From positions 372,001 through 436,000 of the forward strand of contig PNKZ01000003.1 of the NCBI GenBank assembly GCA_013822735.1: a stretch of 64,000 nucleotides of DNA, in the 5' to 3' direction. Every line of letters begins with the position of its first letter. Position 1 is the stretch's first letter. Below the pieces are notes generated by a model. It was not told the DNA's origin and made no database searches. It was given only the letters and a program-made list of their open reading frames with translations. Below are positions 63,238 through 64,000 of the stretch, piece after piece. The translations under genes and the position numbers were made by a program. This DNA is from Pirellula sp. GTDB taxonomy: Bacteria > Planctomycetota > Planctomycetia > Pirellulales > PNKZ01.

Positions 63238-64000
63238 CTAGGCCGCAAGATTCGCGTCGCCCGGCAACGCCTGCTCGGCGCTGTCGAGCGCTACGATGGC
63301 GATGCCGTGGCGATCCGCGAAGCGGACCACTTCCGCGTGGTCGATGATGATCGTCTTGCCGGCCTCGATCGCCAGGCAAGTTGCACCGGCCGCGACCATT
63401 TGCTCGAGCGTGCCGACGCCGATGGTCGGCACGTCGAACCGCATGTCTTGCTGCGGCTTGGCCACTTTGACGATGGTGAAATTGCCCGAGCGGCAGAGTT
63501 CGCCGGCCCGACGAATGCAGGCGTCGGTTCCTTCGATGGCTTCGACCGCCAACGCGTTGCGTCCTTTCACGACGACGCTTTGTCCGATATCGAGCCGGCC
63601 CATCTCTTTGGCGAGTCGCCAGCCGAACTCGATGTCTTTGCTCTCCAGCGCCGAAGGCGCCCGGCGTCCCAAGGGGCCGAACTTCACGAGCAGCTCCGGC
63701 GCGAAGTTCGTCGCCGGGGCAAACTCGATTCCTTCACTCGCGAACTCGTCGACGATGGTCCCGAGCAGCGTGTCGTCGCGACGATCTCCCTGCGTGAACC
63801 CGAAGTTGCGGTAGAACATCTTGATCGCGCGGAGGTCGGGCACATGATGCAGCCAAACCCAGGGGCGATAAAGCGTCGTCTTGTGAATCTTGCCGGCCAT
63901 CGTGGCGCTGCGAACGCCGTGGCGTTGCAAGAAGCGGATGCTCGCGCTATAGCGGGCCACGCCGTTCCAGAGAAACTCTTTACAGAGGGGCCGGAGCGCC
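63238..64000 (-). CDS. lpxI: LpxI-type UDP-2,3-diacylglucosamine diphosphatase, C-terminal part
   Basis: About 254 residues lie within the window; the N-terminal beginning is beyond position 64000. FLWNGVARYSASIRFLQRHG, VRSATMAGKIHKTTLYRP and the C-terminal EAIEGTDACIRRAGELCR, VAKPQQDMRFDVPTIGVGTL and QMVAAGATCLAIEAGKTIII are LpxI (DUF1009) landmarks, including the conserved Asp in FDVPTIG. LpxI splits UDP-2,3-diacylglucosamine into lipid X and UMP in lipid A synthesis, replacing LpxH. It fits with the LpxL-like acyltransferase at 29017. Confidence 0.92.
   Translation of the reverse strand, partial: ALRPLCKEFLWNGVARYSASIRFLQRHGVRSATMAGKIHKTTLYRPWVWLHHVPDLRAIKMFYRNFGFTQGDRRDDTLLGTIVDEFASEGIEFAPATNFAPELLVKFGPLGRRAPSALESKDIEFGWRLAKEMGRLDIGQSVVVKGRNALAVEAIEGTDACIRRAGELCRSGNFTIVKVAKPQQDMRFDVPTIGVGTLEQMVAAGATCLAIEAGKTIIIDHAEVVRFADRHGIAIVALDSAEQALPGDANLAA

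Noticed and set aside
1-64000. tRNA or rRNA genes
   Set aside because: I looked for GGTTCGAATC-type T-loops with flanking acceptor stems and for rRNA-like conserved blocks and found none with a full cloverleaf.

Overview
The window looks like chromosome of a planctomycete, most likely order Pirellulales. I infer this from the gene content rather than a marker gene: two giant secreted PVC-type proteins ending in a CxxCH cytochrome module, a sulfatase, a Tat-exported Gfo/Idh/MocA oxidoreductase, a PmoA-like DUF6807 protein, ThuA, CehA/McbA-type, DUF3500 and PQQ-type beta-propeller proteins, and the DUF58/BatA/VWA cluster. DNA is GC-rich (estimated by eye at about 60%). An LpxL-type acyltransferase and LpxI point to a lipid-A-containing outer membrane. 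I found no rRNA, tRNA, CRISPR array, prophage or transposase gene.

Layout. 1-7.0 kb: dehydrogenase fragment, DUF6807-MFS pair, molybdopterin-like protein, YndJ-like membrane protein behind a candidate sigma-54 promoter, then an uncharacterised three-gene envelope operon (4731-6963). 7.0-18.3 kb: a palindromic repeat element, DUF3500 protein, esterase, PVC cytochrome protein, ceramidase-like hydrolase, TSUP transporter with a coupled 47-residue micro-protein, infA, and a secreted Glu/Lys-rich protein. 18.4-25.8 kb: VWA/BatA/DUF58 cluster and serC, split by long inverted-repeat units. 25.9-34.1 kb: TIGR01777 epimerase fusion, a SUKH (SMI1/KNR4) gene bracketed by 34-bp inverted repeats, PfkB kinase, LpxL-like acyltransferase, cutA, UbiD-family decarboxylase, BrkB-like protein, DUF3445 haem protein. 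34.2-40.3 kb: a DAB-type inorganic-carbon locus, dabA-dabB plus an extra antiporter-like subunit. 40.6-57.0 kb: DUF4112 protein behind a second candidate sigma-54 promoter, then secreted enzymes, an amino-acid permease, a PQQ-propeller/histidine-kinase/response-regulator operon, a CE15-like esterase and the second PVC cytochrome protein. 57-64 kb: second copy of the palindromic element, sulfatase, a protein with two helix-hairpin-helix motifs, SGNH hydrolase, EF-hand protein, aquaporin, lpxI (cut by the window end).

The most interesting signals are (i) a ~132-bp element present twice, with short terminal inverted repeats, two internal palindromes and a compensatory base change; (ii) the inverted-repeat-bracketed SUKH gene exactly between two convergent stop codons; (iii) the three-gene DAB variant; (iv) the unassigned envelope operon; and (v) two sigma-54-like promoters of the same form. 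Start codons were moved inward from the longest open frames where a signal peptide, ribosome binding site or family start argued for it. Family assignments come from motif and sequence recognition, not from a search.
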